A DNA stretch of 64,000 nucleotides, taken from AV40 sp035568175 (lineage in GTDB: Bacteria > Verrucomicrobiota > Verrucomicrobiia > Chthoniobacterales > UBA10450). The stretch spans positions 62,001 through 126,000 of the forward strand of contig DATMON010000007.1 of NCBI GenBank assembly GCA_035568175.1, read 5' to 3'. A program made the translations under genes and the position numbers. The first letter of the stretch is position 1. Each line of letters begins with the position of its first letter. Of the stretch, positions 15,840-24,558 are shown piece by piece. The notes under the pieces are model-generated. The model worked only from the letters and a program-made list of their open reading frames with translations, searched no databases and was not told the DNA's origin.

Positions 15840-16798
15840 CGGGCTCGAACGGCCGGAACAAATCGGTAAACGACAGCCGGCAGTCGGAAATTCTACTAGG
15901 CGCGCATATGTCGATCGGCGGCGGCGTGCACACTGCGATCGAGCGCGGTCGTTCAATCAAGTGCACCGCGATCCAAATGTTCGTGAAGAACAACATGCAA
16001 TGGTTCGCGCGGCCGCTCGAACGCGAAGAAATCCGCGCCTTCCTCGAACATCGACAGCGCGGCGACTTATTGTCGATTTTTGCGCACGCCAATTATCTGA
16101 TTAACCTCGCGGCCACGAATCCGCAATTCGACACCAATTCCATTCGCGCCTTGTCCGAGGAACTCACGCGGGCCAATCAACTCGAGCTGCCGTTTCTCGT
16201 TTTGCATCCCGGCGCTCATCTGGGCGCGGGCGAAGAAGCAGGCCTCGGAAAAATCGTCGATTCGATCGATCGCGTGTTTCGAAAAATCCCGAAAGTGAAA
16301 ACGCGGATCGCGCTCGAAACAACTGCCGGGCAAGGTTCATGTCTCGGTCACAGGTTCGAACAGCTTGCTTACATCATCGAAAACGTCCGCGAGCCGGAGC
16401 GCCTCTCTGTTTGTCTCGATACCGCGCACATCTTCGCCGCCGGCTACGACGTCGGCAGCGAAGCCTCGATCAAAAAAACGTTTCGCGAATTCGATCGCGT
16501 GATTGGATTCGATCGTCTCGCCGCGATCCACGTGAACGATTCCAAAACCGCGCGCGGCTCACGAGTGGATCGACATCAACATATTGGCAAAGGCCAGATC
16601 GGTCTCGACGCGTTCCGTTTCATCATGCGCGACCGGCGATTTCGTAAAATCCCAAAGGTTCTCGAAACGCCGAAGGGCAAGGAACTCCGCGAAGACGTCG
16701 CGAATATGAAAACGCTGCGCGGACTGATTGAAACAACAAAGGTAGGGGCGATTGACCCCAATCGCCCGCGGGCGGTTCGGTGGACCGCCCCTACCTAA
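15836..16798 (+). CDS. nfo: Endonuclease IV (AP endonuclease)
   Basis: 320 aa from the GTG that overlaps the esterase stop. Endonuclease IV cleaves abasic sites with three zinc ions in base excision repair. Family signatures: LLGAHMSIGGGV, FVKNNMQW, LVLHPGAHLG, IALETTAGQG, LSVCLDTAHIFAAGYD, AAIHVNDSKTARGSRVDRHQHIGKGQIG. The native end should be near LRGLIETTK; the last 19 residues (about 302-320) and the stop are encoded by the two-hairpin element at 16740-16796, giving an unusual basic tail. The end overlaps the convergent DUF4870 gene by 4 nt (3 nt for the two stop codons). Confidence 0.93.
   Translation: MTGSNGRNKSVNDSRQSEILLGAHMSIGGGVHTAIERGRSIKCTAIQMFVKNNMQWFARPLEREEIRAFLEHRQRGDLLSIFAHANYLINLAATNPQFDTNSIRALSEELTRANQLELPFLVLHPGAHLGAGEEAGLGKIVDSIDRVFRKIPKVKTRIALETTAGQGSCLGHRFEQLAYIIENVREPERLSVCLDTAHIFAAGYDVGSEASIKKTFREFDRVIGFDRLAAIHVNDSKTARGSRVDRHQHIGKGQIGLDAFRFIMRDRRFRKIPKVLETPKGKELREDVANMKTLRGLIETTKVGAIDPNRPRAVRWTAPT
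16740..16796. repeat. Two-hairpin element with AGGTAGGGGCG ends
   Basis: Inverted ends AGGTAGGGGCG and CGCCCCTACCT enclose hairpins GGGCGATT-GACCCC-AATCGCCC and GGGCGGT-TCGGTGG-ACCGCCC. It has the same plan as the elements at 14071 and 20526 but a different sequence. It encodes the C-terminal tail of nfo on one strand and touches the stop codon of the DUF4870 gene on the other. Confidence 0.82.
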
Positions 16799-17175
16799 CT
16801 GATCAGCCGAATCGCCAGCGGATATCGGTAAAGTTTGCCTTCGCTCGCCTGGATCGAAGCGACGATGACAAAGATAATATTAAGAATGTGGAGGAGAATG
16901 AGGATCGGGATTCCGATCAGCACCAGACAAAGGATCAGCGCGATCGCGTTCCAAATCAGCATCGAAATTTGAAAGTTTAACGATTCTTTGCCGTGGGCAT
17001 CGATCTCGGGTGAATCCTGACGCTTTGCCAACCAAACAATGAGCGGTCCAACAAGGTGACCGGCCACCGGCACTAAGAATCCGACCAAAGCGGTTGCGTG
17101 CGCAAGAATGCACCAGGTGCGGACGCTCGATGAACTGCCCGGAACCGCCGAGGACGATGTAGGTTGTTGATCCAT
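16795..17175 (-). CDS. DUF4870 (Tic20-like) membrane protein
   Basis: 126 aa from the ATG giving MDQQPTSSS (an upstream start at 17193 adds six residues). A polar N-terminus precedes TWCILAHATALVGFLVPVAGHLVGPLIVWL, KRQDSPEIDAHGKESLNFQ, then two long helices (ISMLIWNAIALILCLVLIG, LILLHILNIIFVIVASIQA) and YRYPLAIRLI: the standard DUF4870 pattern with about four membrane segments. Function unknown. It converges on nfo. Confidence 0.88.
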   Translation of the reverse strand: MDQQPTSSSAVPGSSSSVRTWCILAHATALVGFLVPVAGHLVGPLIVWLAKRQDSPEIDAHGKESLNFQISMLIWNAIALILCLVLIGIPILILLHILNIIFVIVASIQASEGKLYRYPLAIRLIS

Positions 17176-17290
17176 GAGGTTTATCCTTTCCAATGACGAA
17201 GCCGGAATAACGAAGACGCGACTCTGCTCTTTACTGGCGCGAATGTCGACGGTCCTTCGTCATTAGCCCATTCGACTTTCCTCATTCCAT

Positions 17291-18550
17291 TCATCCTTTC
17301 ACTCGCTCGATGTGGGCACCGAGCTCACTCAATTTTTCATCCAAGTGTTCGTAGCCGCGGTCGATGTGGTAAACGCGGCTGACTTCGGTAATGCCGTCCG
17401 CTTTCAAACCGGCAAGCACGAGGGCGGCCGAAGCGCGCAAGTCGCTCGCCATCACCGGCGCGCCGAGAAGTTGGTCGACGCCTTCGATGTGCGCAGTCGC
17501 GCCTTCCAACTCCATGTGTGCGCCCATACGTTTCAACTCGGCCACATGCATATAACGTTGTGGAAAGATTCTCTCAGTGATCAAGCTGCAGCCGCGCGTG
17601 GTGGAAAGCAGAGCGCACATTTGCGCCTGCATGTCGGTCGGGAAACCGGGATACGCTTCGGTCTCGATCTCGAGCGGTTTGGCCACGCCGTTTGGAGAAA
17701 CTGAAACCGCCTTATCCTCCACACCAATACGAAAACCGGAATCCTCGAGCGCTTTGATGACTGCGGTCAGATGTTGCGGCTCGACCCGTTTCACGGTCAC
17801 GCCGTTGCCGCAAATAGCGCCCGCGACCAGAAATGTGCCGGCTTCAATCCGATCGGGAATGATGTCGTGCTCCGCGCCGTGCAATTCCTTCACGCCTTCG
17901 ACGATGATGCGACGCGTCCCCGCGCCTTCAATCTTCGCGCCCATTTTGTTCAGGAAGTTTGCCAGATCGACAACTTCCGGTTCCTGGGCTGCGTCTTCGA
18001 TCACCGTTGTTCCTTCGGCGAGCGCCGCCGCCATCATCACATTGTCGGTCCCGAGCACCGTCGGTCCAAATTTTCCGCGCAAGTTCACGATCGCGCCCTT
18101 TAGTTTCGGGGCGAACACTTTGATGTTGCCGCCTTCCACCCGAACCGCAGAACCGAGCGCTTCAAATCCCTTCAAGTGCAGATCGATCGGACGATCGCCA
18201 ATGACGCATCCACCCGGCAACGAAACCGTCGCTTCCTTGCAGCGGCCGAGCAGTGGACCGATCACGCAAACCGAAGCGCGCATTCTCCGCACGACATCGT
18301 AAGGCGCGACCGAATCTATTTTTGCGGCCGCGATCGTTACCGTGCCGCTGGCGCGTTCCACTTCCGCGCCGAGGTGCTTCAAAATTTGGAGCATGTAATT
18401 CGTGTCGCTCAGGTCCGGCACACGTCGGATGGTGCACGGCTCGGGCGTGAGCAACGTCGCCGCCAGAATCGGCAGGGCAGAATTTTTCGAGCCGCTGATC
18501 TTGATCGAACCGCTCAGCGGATGTCCACCGTGGATGCGGATTTTATCCAT
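17291..18550 (-). CDS. murA: UDP-N-acetylglucosamine 1-carboxyvinyltransferase
   Basis: 419 aa, the normal length. MurA transfers enolpyruvate from PEP to UDP-GlcNAc, the first committed step of peptidoglycan synthesis. It starts MDKIRIHGGHPLSGSIKISG, and has SKNSALPILAA, the flexible loop with the catalytic cysteine LPGGCVIGDRPIDLH (C115, so fosfomycin-sensitive in principle), NVMMAAALAEGTT, and AYPGFPTDMQAQ. The first 8 nt overlap the end of prmC, indicating co-transcription in the order rpmE-prfA-prmC-murA. Confidence 0.97.
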   Translation of the reverse strand: MDKIRIHGGHPLSGSIKISGSKNSALPILAATLLTPEPCTIRRVPDLSDTNYMLQILKHLGAEVERASGTVTIAAAKIDSVAPYDVVRRMRASVCVIGPLLGRCKEATVSLPGGCVIGDRPIDLHLKGFEALGSAVRVEGGNIKVFAPKLKGAIVNLRGKFGPTVLGTDNVMMAAALAEGTTVIEDAAQEPEVVDLANFLNKMGAKIEGAGTRRIIVEGVKELHGAEHDIIPDRIEAGTFLVAGAICGNGVTVKRVEPQHLTAVIKALEDSGFRIGVEDKAVSVSPNGVAKPLEIETEAYPGFPTDMQAQMCALLSTTRGCSLITERIFPQRYMHVAELKRMGAHMELEGATAHIEGVDQLLGAPVMASDLRASAALVLAGLKADGITEVSRVYHIDRGYEHLDEKLSELGAHIERVKG

Positions 18551-19382
18551 ATCTGGCTAAAAGAAAACGCGGGGTATCTGAATAATCCCTTTTTAACTCG
18601 ATGTCGTGATAATTCTTTTGACGAAGGAAGTCCGAAAGTCCTTCAGCTTGACCGAGGCCAATTTCTAGCGCCAGCAGGCCGCCGAAATCAAGATGGTGCG
18701 GCGCTTCTCCGATCAATTTTCGCATCAACTCGTCACCGCTCGATCCACCAAAGAGTGCCACTTCCGGATCATGTAGCACTTCACGCGCAAGCAGATGTCG
18801 ATCTTTCATGGAAATGTAAGGAAGATTCGCCACAATCAGATCGAATCTTTCAGACAAACTTTCGAGGAGATCGCTTTTTTGAAAGTGGATTTGCTCGAAC
18901 CCGAGTCGGACCGCATTCTCACGGGCCAGCGCCAGCGCGTCTTCCGAAATATCGGAAGCATAAACTTCGGCTTCCGGGAAGTTCGCGGCCAGACTGAGCG
19001 CGATCACGCCGCTGCCGGTTCCAACATCAACGATTCTGATCGCTGACTTGTGATCGCTGATCGCCGGTAGAAGCAGCTCGACCAGTTCCTCTGTCTCCGG
19101 TCGCGGCACCATCGCGCGGTTGTCGATTAAAAAGGTGTGACCGCAAAATTCAACCGTGCCCAACAAATGCTGGACCGGCTCGCCTTGACCGCGACGCTTC
19201 ACCAATTCGCGAAGCGGTTTCAGCTCGGCGTCGGAAAGACTGCGCTCGAACTCTAAGTAAAGATCCATGCGCGAAAGTCCAAGGATGTGCGCGAGCAAGT
19301 GTTCTGCGTTCAAGCGCGGGTTCTCAATCTTGTGCTTGGTGAAATAAGCAGTCGTGGATTGCAACACTTCCAGGAGCGTCAT
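18543..19382 (-). CDS. prmC: Peptide chain release factor N5-glutamine methyltransferase
   Basis: 279 aa from the ATG giving MTLLEVLQSTTAYF; the open frame runs to 19418 but the extra N-terminus is repeat-derived. PrmC methylates the glutamine of the GGQ motif of release factors, and it lies directly downstream of prfA. Motifs: the N-terminal PrmC domain (NPRLNAEHLLAHILG), SAM loop IVDVGTGSGVIALSLA, and VANLPYIS in place of the usual NPPY, so Pro2 of that motif is Leu here. No clear ribosome site is seen upstream of the ATG, which lies 10 bp from a two-hairpin element. Confidence 0.93.
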   Translation of the reverse strand: MTLLEVLQSTTAYFTKHKIENPRLNAEHLLAHILGLSRMDLYLEFERSLSDAELKPLRELVKRRGQGEPVQHLLGTVEFCGHTFLIDNRAMVPRPETEELVELLLPAISDHKSAIRIVDVGTGSGVIALSLAANFPEAEVYASDISEDALALARENAVRLGFEQIHFQKSDLLESLSERFDLIVANLPYISMKDRHLLAREVLHDPEVALFGGSSGDELMRKLIGEAPHHLDFGGLLALEIGLGQAEGLSDFLRQKNYHDIELKRDYSDTPRFLLARYG

Positions 19383-19391
19383 TTTCAATCT

Positions 19392-19450
19392 GGAGGGACA
19401 CGCGCTGTCGTGTCCCACTAATTTATGGCGCCGACGGCGCGGCGCCCTCC
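19392..19450. repeat. Two-hairpin element with GGAGGG/CCCTCC ends
   Basis: Ends GGAGGG and CCCTCC enclose hairpin GGGACACG-CGCTGT-CGTGTCCC (19395-19416) and a GGCGCC...GGCGCC hairpin (19427-19446). It lies between prfA and prmC, and its left portion is translated as the last residues of prfA (EGAAPSAP) including the stop codon. Confidence 0.75.
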
Positions 19451-20517
19451 AAATTACCCTTCAATCTTTCCGCCACGTCGGCGGCCTGGAGCGATCGAAT
19501 CATTTCGTCGAGGTCGCCATTAATCACCCGATCTAAATTATATAGCGTTAGTCCGATGCGGTGATCGGTCAGCCGGTTCTGAGGAAAATTGTAGGTGCGA
19601 ATTTTTTCTTCGCGCCCGCCGGTGCCAATCTGCCCACGGCGTTGCGCGCTGTATTTTGCCGCTTCCTCCTGCTGCTGCCGTTCAAGTAACCGCGCCCGCA
19701 GGATCGACAATGCCTTTTCTTTGTTTTTGAGCTGACTGCGACCGTCCTGGCAACGAACAATCGTGCCGGTTGGAATGTGCATTACCTGCACCGCCGAGTC
19801 GGTAGTGTTGACGCCTTGTCCGCCCGGACCGCCGGCGCGGGAAACTTCAATCCGCAAATCTTCCGGCTTTAATTCAACATCGACATCTTCCGCTTCTGGC
19901 AGCACGGCCACCGTTGCAGTCGATGTATGAATTCGGCCTTGCGCTTCAGTTGCCGGCACGCGCTGCACCCGATGCACGCCGCTCTCATAACGCAGCTTTC
20001 GAAAAACCGATTCGCCCGAGACTTTGAAGATCACTTCTTTTAGCCCACCCATCTCCGACGAACTTGATTCGAGATCTTCGGTTTTCAGTCCGGCCGACTC
20101 GGCGTAGCGGTGATACATCCGGTAAAGATCGGCCGCGAAAATGGCGGCTTCGTTTCCGCCGGTGCCGGCGCGAATCTCGACAATGGCATCGCGATCTTCA
20201 TTTTCGTCCGGCGGCAACAACGCGATTTGCAAGTCGCGCTCGAGCTCGCCCACGCGCTTTTCCAAATCGGGAATCTCGTCATCGGCCATGGCCGCCATCT
20301 CGACGTCCCGCGACGTGGCCAGCTCCCGATTGTCATCCAGCTGCTTGCGCGCGTTTTCCAATCCGTCCCATTTCGCGAGCACGGCTTTGATATTGGCGTG
20401 CTCGCGCATGATCTCGCCGGCCCGTTTGCGATTGTCGAAAAGACGCGGATCGGCGATCTCGCGTTCGAGTTGCTCGAACCGCTCGCGTTTGCGTTGAATG
20501 AGAGGATCAAAGTCCAT
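19423..20517 (-). CDS. prfA: Peptide chain release factor 1
   Basis: 364 aa. It recognises UAA/UAG and triggers peptide release. Decisive features are the anticodon-mimic PAT (188-190, in QRVPATEAQGR), which marks RF1 rather than RF2, and GGQ (232-234, in AGGPGGQGVNTTDSAV). The glutamine is the PrmC target, and prmC is the next gene. The C-terminus ends EGAAPSAP, encoded by the hairpin element at 19392-19450 rather than by conserved sequence. Confidence 0.97.
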   Translation of the reverse strand: MDFDPLIQRKRERFEQLEREIADPRLFDNRKRAGEIMREHANIKAVLAKWDGLENARKQLDDNRELATSRDVEMAAMADDEIPDLEKRVGELERDLQIALLPPDENEDRDAIVEIRAGTGGNEAAIFAADLYRMYHRYAESAGLKTEDLESSSSEMGGLKEVIFKVSGESVFRKLRYESGVHRVQRVPATEAQGRIHTSTATVAVLPEAEDVDVELKPEDLRIEVSRAGGPGGQGVNTTDSAVQVMHIPTGTIVRCQDGRSQLKNKEKALSILRARLLERQQQEEAAKYSAQRRGQIGTGGREEKIRTYNFPQNRLTDHRIGLTLYNLDRVINGDLDEMIRSLQAADVAERLKGNLEGAAPSAP

Positions 20518-20525
20518 GAGTGTTT

Positions 20526-20583
20526 GTAGCCACGGCGCTCTGTTGCCGTGTTTGGAGACACCTCGACAGAGCGAGGTGACTAC
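20526..20583. repeat. Two-hairpin element with GTAG/CTAC ends
   Basis: Hairpins CCACGGC-GCTCTGTT-GCCGTG and CACCTCG-ACAGAG-CGAGGTG are bracketed by GTAG at 20526 and CTAC at 20580-20583. It fills the gap between rpmE and prfA. It shares the plan and end sequence with the 14071 element but not the hairpin sequences. Confidence 0.72.
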
Positions 20584-20590
20584 AGCTCAG

Positions 20591-20818
20591 CTAACCTTTT
20601 TTGCCCGAGCGCGCGGCTTTGGTGCTGCCATAGCGCTGGGTGAATTTTTCGACGCGACCGGCCGTGTCCACGAATTTCTGTTCGCCGGTGAAAAACGGAT
20701 GACAAGCGGCGCAGATACCGATTCTAATGTCACGACGCGTCGAGCGCGTGTGATAGACCGCGCCGCAGGCGCAGACGATATCTGTTTCGTGATATTCTGG
20801 GTGAATGCCGGCTTTCAT
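20591..20818 (-). CDS. rpmE: 50S ribosomal protein L31
   Basis: 75 aa from the ATG giving MKAGIHPEYHETDIVCACG. L31 sits in the central protuberance of the large subunit. The zinc-type cysteines are present: VCACG and ICAACHPFFTG, followed by the family FVDTAGRVEKFTQRYG. A longer frame to 20992 overlaps the divergent AMP-ligase gene and is not native. It leads the rpmE-prfA-prmC-murA unit. Confidence 0.95.
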   Translation of the reverse strand: MKAGIHPEYHETDIVCACGAVYHTRSTRRDIRIGICAACHPFFTGEQKFVDTAGRVEKFTQRYGSTKAARSGKKG

Positions 20819-20867
20819 CGTCAAAAATGAGCGCCGAATGTAACCGCCTGGGCATTTTACGCAAGCG

Positions 20868-22268
20868 ATGAAACCGAAAGACGCATTGCTGGAACGATGG
20901 GAGACGATTCTCGCTCGAAAGGGCGACGCCCCGGCCATTTTCAACACGCGCGGCGAGGCCGTTCGGACCTTTCGCGAAATCGATGGCCGCACCGGCGATT
21001 TTGAATTGAAGATCGATCAATTCACTGCTGGCAGCGTGATCGGGGTTCAAATCGGCAATCGAGAGGAGTGGGCGTCGATCTTGATCGGGTGTTTGCGCCG
21101 CGGAATTATCGTTCTGCCGTTTGAGCAATCGATTACTGTTCAGCAACGCGACGCCGCGCTGAAAATTTGTAACGCGAGTGGCGTTGTAGCGGCCGCCGTC
21201 ACTGGCGGCAGGGACTTGGAGGTTCTGCCGATGGGGACATTGGCAGCTGCAACTCAGTGGTGCAGGAGAGCGTCGTCATTATTGAAACTAACCTCTGGCA
21301 CAACCTCCGCACCACGCATGATCCGGTTTCGCAGCGAACAGCTCTTGGCTGATTGCGACCAGATTTGCGACACGATGGGAATCTCCGACGTCGATCTTAA
21401 CTTTGGCGTCATTCCAATTTCGCATTCCTATGGATTCAGCAATTTGCTCATGCCGCTGATCGCCCGAGGAATCCCGGTCGCCTTGAGTCGGGACCGAACG
21501 CCGCGCGCAGTCCTTGACGACCTTGCCAGAACGAACGCGACCGTCTTTCCGGGCACGCCTGTTTTCTATCAAGCGCTTTGCCAAATGGAAAATGTTCCGC
21601 CCCTGCCAAAACTGCGACTTTTCATTTCCGCGGGTGCGCCACTGCCAATTGCCACGGCGAAAAAATTCCGAGAAAAATTCGGATTGCCGATCCATTCCTT
21701 TTACGGCGCGTCGGAGTGCGGAGGAATTTGTTATGACCGTGAAGCGGCGAATGAGATCGAAGGTTTCGTCGGCGCGCCGATGAAAGATGTCGATCTTGAG
21801 ATTGTCGATGCAAATGCCGAACAGAGTCAGGTTCGAGTGCGAAGTGCAGCCGTAGGCGATGGTTACTTTCCCGAGGTTGACGAAGAAAAATTGGGTAATG
21901 GCGTTTTCGCTCCGGACGATCTCCTGGCACGCCACGGTTCCGGTTTCAAAATTGTCGGACGCATCTCGGACGTGATCAATGTCGCGGGGAAAAAGGTAAA
22001 CCCGGCCGAGATTGAAGAACGCTTGCTCCGCTTTCCGGGCGTTCGTCAGGCGGTTGCCTTTGGTCGTGAATCAACATTTCGACACGAGGAGGTCGCCGCC
22101 TGCGTTGTAGTGGATGTCGATCTGGCCGAGAACGAGCTGCTGGAATTCTGCCGAGATGCGTTGGGCGCGTGGCAGGTTCCGAAGCGGATCTTCATCGTCG
22201 ATTCGATTCCGAAAAACGAGCGCGGAAAAATCAACCGACGGGAGCTGGCAAAACGCTTTAGCGCCTGA
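20868..22268 (+). CDS. AMP-dependent synthetase/ligase family protein
   Basis: 466 aa, short for the acyl-CoA synthetase superfamily. ANL enzymes adenylate a carboxylate. Motifs: LKLTSGTTSAPRMI (phosphate loop, 139-152), ISHSYGFSNLLMPL, FISAGAPLP, HSFYGASECGGICYD, DDLLARHGSGFKIVGRISDVINVAGKKVNP and the C-terminal KRIFIVDSIPKNERGKINRREL with the A10 lysine. Residues 106-129 just before the phosphate loop are encoded by a two-hairpin repeat (21183-21253) present as an intergenic copy at 14071. Substrate unknown. Divergent from rpmE. Confidence 0.87.
   Translation: MKPKDALLERWETILARKGDAPAIFNTRGEAVRTFREIDGRTGDFELKIDQFTAGSVIGVQIGNREEWASILIGCLRRGIIVLPFEQSITVQQRDAALKICNASGVVAAAVTGGRDLEVLPMGTLAAATQWCRRASSLLKLTSGTTSAPRMIRFRSEQLLADCDQICDTMGISDVDLNFGVIPISHSYGFSNLLMPLIARGIPVALSRDRTPRAVLDDLARTNATVFPGTPVFYQALCQMENVPPLPKLRLFISAGAPLPIATAKKFREKFGLPIHSFYGASECGGICYDREAANEIEGFVGAPMKDVDLEIVDANAEQSQVRVRSAAVGDGYFPEVDEEKLGNGVFAPDDLLARHGSGFKIVGRISDVINVAGKKVNPAEIEERLLRFPGVRQAVAFGRESTFRHEEVAACVVVDVDLAENELLEFCRDALGAWQVPKRIFIVDSIPKNERGKINRRELAKRFSA
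21183..21253. repeat. Two-hairpin element inside the AMP-ligase coding sequence
   Basis: 71 bp starting GTTGTAGC and ending GCTGCAAC. It shares CGCCGTCACTGGCGGCAG and TTCTGCCGATG(A/G)GGACAT exactly with the reverse complement of 14071-14136; only the central spacer (9 versus 11 nt), 3 extra bases and three point changes differ. Here it is translated in frame (VVAAAVTGG ... MGTLAAATQ). Confidence 0.88.
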
Positions 22269-22390
22269 CCAACGATGTCCCATCCTTCGACAAGTGCCGG
22301 TCCGCTCGGACAAAAATTCTTTTGTCATTTGCCGAGAAGCAGGCATTGCTAACGAGTTGAGCGTCGAGACATTCCTTGAGACGCACCTTG

Positions 22391-24538
22391 ATGAAACAGA
22401 AGAAATCAAAACCCAACGCGCGGATTCTGGTTTTGGAACCGGACGAGCAGTTGGCGTCCGCGATCATGTCTTCTTTGCAGCAAGCGGCTCCGGACGCACT
22501 CGTCGAGATGACGCGGAGCCTGGAGGAAGCGCAACAACTTGTTTTGGGAGTGAAGCCCGAACTTTTTGTCCTCGATGTCGATGCAGCTCCGGACCTCGGC
22601 CACGATTTTCTTTACGATTTACGAACGAGCCACCCGAATGCGCGCGCAATCGTTTTGACCGGCGTGCATTTGCCCGAGCAACGGGAAAAAGTCGCCGGAC
22701 TGGGGGCAATTCACTTTCTGGAGAAGCCGCTGGTACAATGGGATTTCGTCGATCTAGTCGAGCATTTGTTGCATCCTACGACCGACACGGCCGCGGAAAA
22801 ATTTCAAGGGACGCTTCGCGATCTCCAATTCACCGACATCATTCAACTTAAATGCATGAGCGGGGCGACCGCGATGGTGGAATTCACCGGGCCGAGCGGC
22901 GAAAAGGCGCGGGTGTTCTTTGAGAAAGGCCAGGTCCGCCACGCGACTGCTCCGGGCCGAGAAGGAATGGCGGCGTTCAATGAAATTGTTCGTTGGAAAG
23001 GCGGGACCGTTTCCGAAGTCGCCGACGCGCCTTCCGGCGCGCACACGATCGACATGGATTGGCAGCGCTTGCTCATGGAAGCCGTCCGCGGCGCCGATGA
23101 AACGGAGGCCGCTCCGCCGAAAAAATCGCGCAGCAAGAAGGGCAATCCAAAAATATTAGTGGTCGATGACAGCCTGATGCTGCTCAGTTTTGTAAAAGAA
23201 GTTTTGATCGAAGCGAATTATGAAGTGACGACGGCATCGACCGGCGAAGAAGCGGTGCGAACGGCGCAAAGCGGTGTGCCCGATCTGATTTTGCTGGATT
23301 TCATCCTGCCGGACATGAAAGGCGACGAAGTCTGCCGCCGTTTGCTGGAAAATCCCGGGACCGCGACCATTCCGGTTGTCTATATGTCCGGCTACGGGGC
23401 GGAGCTGCAGGCCAGCCGGAGCGAAAATTCAAATGTGATTGGGTTCTTGAATAAACCGTTCACTTCGGATTTGCTTATCAAAACCGTAGAAACCCATATG
23501 CCTCGAAAATCGGACGAGCCGGAGCCAACCCAGCCAAATGCCGCGGAACCGAAACCCGCGGCGGAAGCGGACTTCCCGGTCGAACCGGAACCGGCCTACC
23601 GCGAAGTGAGCGAAGTCGGACCGGAAATCACCCCAGCGCCGGAAACTCCGTGGTGGACTCCACCTCCCGCGACCGATGTGCCAGCCGCAACACCGGCGGC
23701 GTTCGAGCCCGCGGCCGAGCAATATTACATTCCCGACGAATCGCTCACTGGCAGCGCTTATTTCTCCGGCGATACGCGCTTTTTCTCGTTGAACCGCGCG
23801 CTGCAAATCATCGCCACCCAAAAACTGACCGGAACGCTGCGCCTTTTTTGGGACAAACAGCCGGTCGAGCTTTTCACTCAAAACGGGCAGGTGTTGTTTG
23901 CGACTTCCCGCGACCCGGAGCTCTATTGCCCGGAAGCGCCGGTCACTTTGAGCAATGTCGATCCGGACCGGATCGCGGCTGCGCGAGCCCAACAACAGGA
24001 GACCGGGTGCCCGCTCTTCATCACGCTCGCCCAGGAGAATCTGATTCTGCAAGAGCCGGCGATGCAGTTAACGCAGCATCATGGGCAGAAACTTTTCGCC
24101 GAACTTTGGAGCGCGCCGTGCGTTCGCTTTTCATTTCAACAAGGAGCGCTTCCGGACTTCGGCAGCGCGGTCTCTGGCGAACTCGATGTCGATCAATGGG
24201 CGCTGGCGACGTTGCGCTTCGTTCAATTTCCGCAACTGGGCGACCGTGCTTATTACGATCCTACGTCGGTTCCGGCTTACACTCGCGATGGATTTGAGAG
24301 AGTGCAGAATTTACGTCTGACCGTCGCGGAGGCGCAGTTCGCGTCGCAGTTCAACGGCGCTCGGTCCGTTCAACAGATCGCAAAGAATCTGCGACTCGAT
24401 TTGAAATTCGCCAGCGTCACCCTGTTCCGGTTCCTCGCCCTTGAGATTGTCGAGTGCTGGTCGGGCGGCAGCGCGACGGGACAAGAACGGAAAGGCATCT
24501 TTCAGCGGCTCGGTCAGGCCATCGGTCTCGGCGAGTAG
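22391..24538 (+). CDS. PatA-like response regulator with two receiver and two DUF4388 regions
   Basis: About 715 aa from the ATG giving MKQKKSKPNAR (frame opens at 22376). Order: a degenerate receiver (about 10-125, FVLDVDAAPDLGHDF, FLEKP), a DUF4388/PATAN domain (about 130-240, GTLRDLQFTDIIQLKCMSGATAMVEF), a good receiver (about 253-372: ILVVDDSLMLL, LILLDFILPDMKG, YMSGYG, FLNKPF), a Pro/Glu-rich linker (375-455), and a second PATAN-type part (NRALQIIATQKLTGTLRLFW) with a winged-helix-like end. PATAN proteins control gliding or pilus motility and differentiation in other bacteria; a PilT-like gene lies 2 kb downstream. Confidence 0.83.
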   Translation: MKQKKSKPNARILVLEPDEQLASAIMSSLQQAAPDALVEMTRSLEEAQQLVLGVKPELFVLDVDAAPDLGHDFLYDLRTSHPNARAIVLTGVHLPEQREKVAGLGAIHFLEKPLVQWDFVDLVEHLLHPTTDTAAEKFQGTLRDLQFTDIIQLKCMSGATAMVEFTGPSGEKARVFFEKGQVRHATAPGREGMAAFNEIVRWKGGTVSEVADAPSGAHTIDMDWQRLLMEAVRGADETEAAPPKKSRSKKGNPKILVVDDSLMLLSFVKEVLIEANYEVTTASTGEEAVRTAQSGVPDLILLDFILPDMKGDEVCRRLLENPGTATIPVVYMSGYGAELQASRSENSNVIGFLNKPFTSDLLIKTVETHMPRKSDEPEPTQPNAAEPKPAAEADFPVEPEPAYREVSEVGPEITPAPETPWWTPPPATDVPAATPAAFEPAAEQYYIPDESLTGSAYFSGDTRFFSLNRALQIIATQKLTGTLRLFWDKQPVELFTQNGQVLFATSRDPELYCPEAPVTLSNVDPDRIAAARAQQQETGCPLFITLAQENLILQEPAMQLTQHHGQKLFAELWSAPCVRFSFQQGALPDFGSAVSGELDVDQWALATLRFVQFPQLGDRAYYDPTSVPAYTRDGFERVQNLRLTVAEAQFASQFNGARSVQQIAKNLRLDLKFASVTLFRFLALEIVECWSGGSATGQERKGIFQRLGQAIGLGE

Positions 24539-24558
24539 CACCCGAATTTTGAGAGTCG

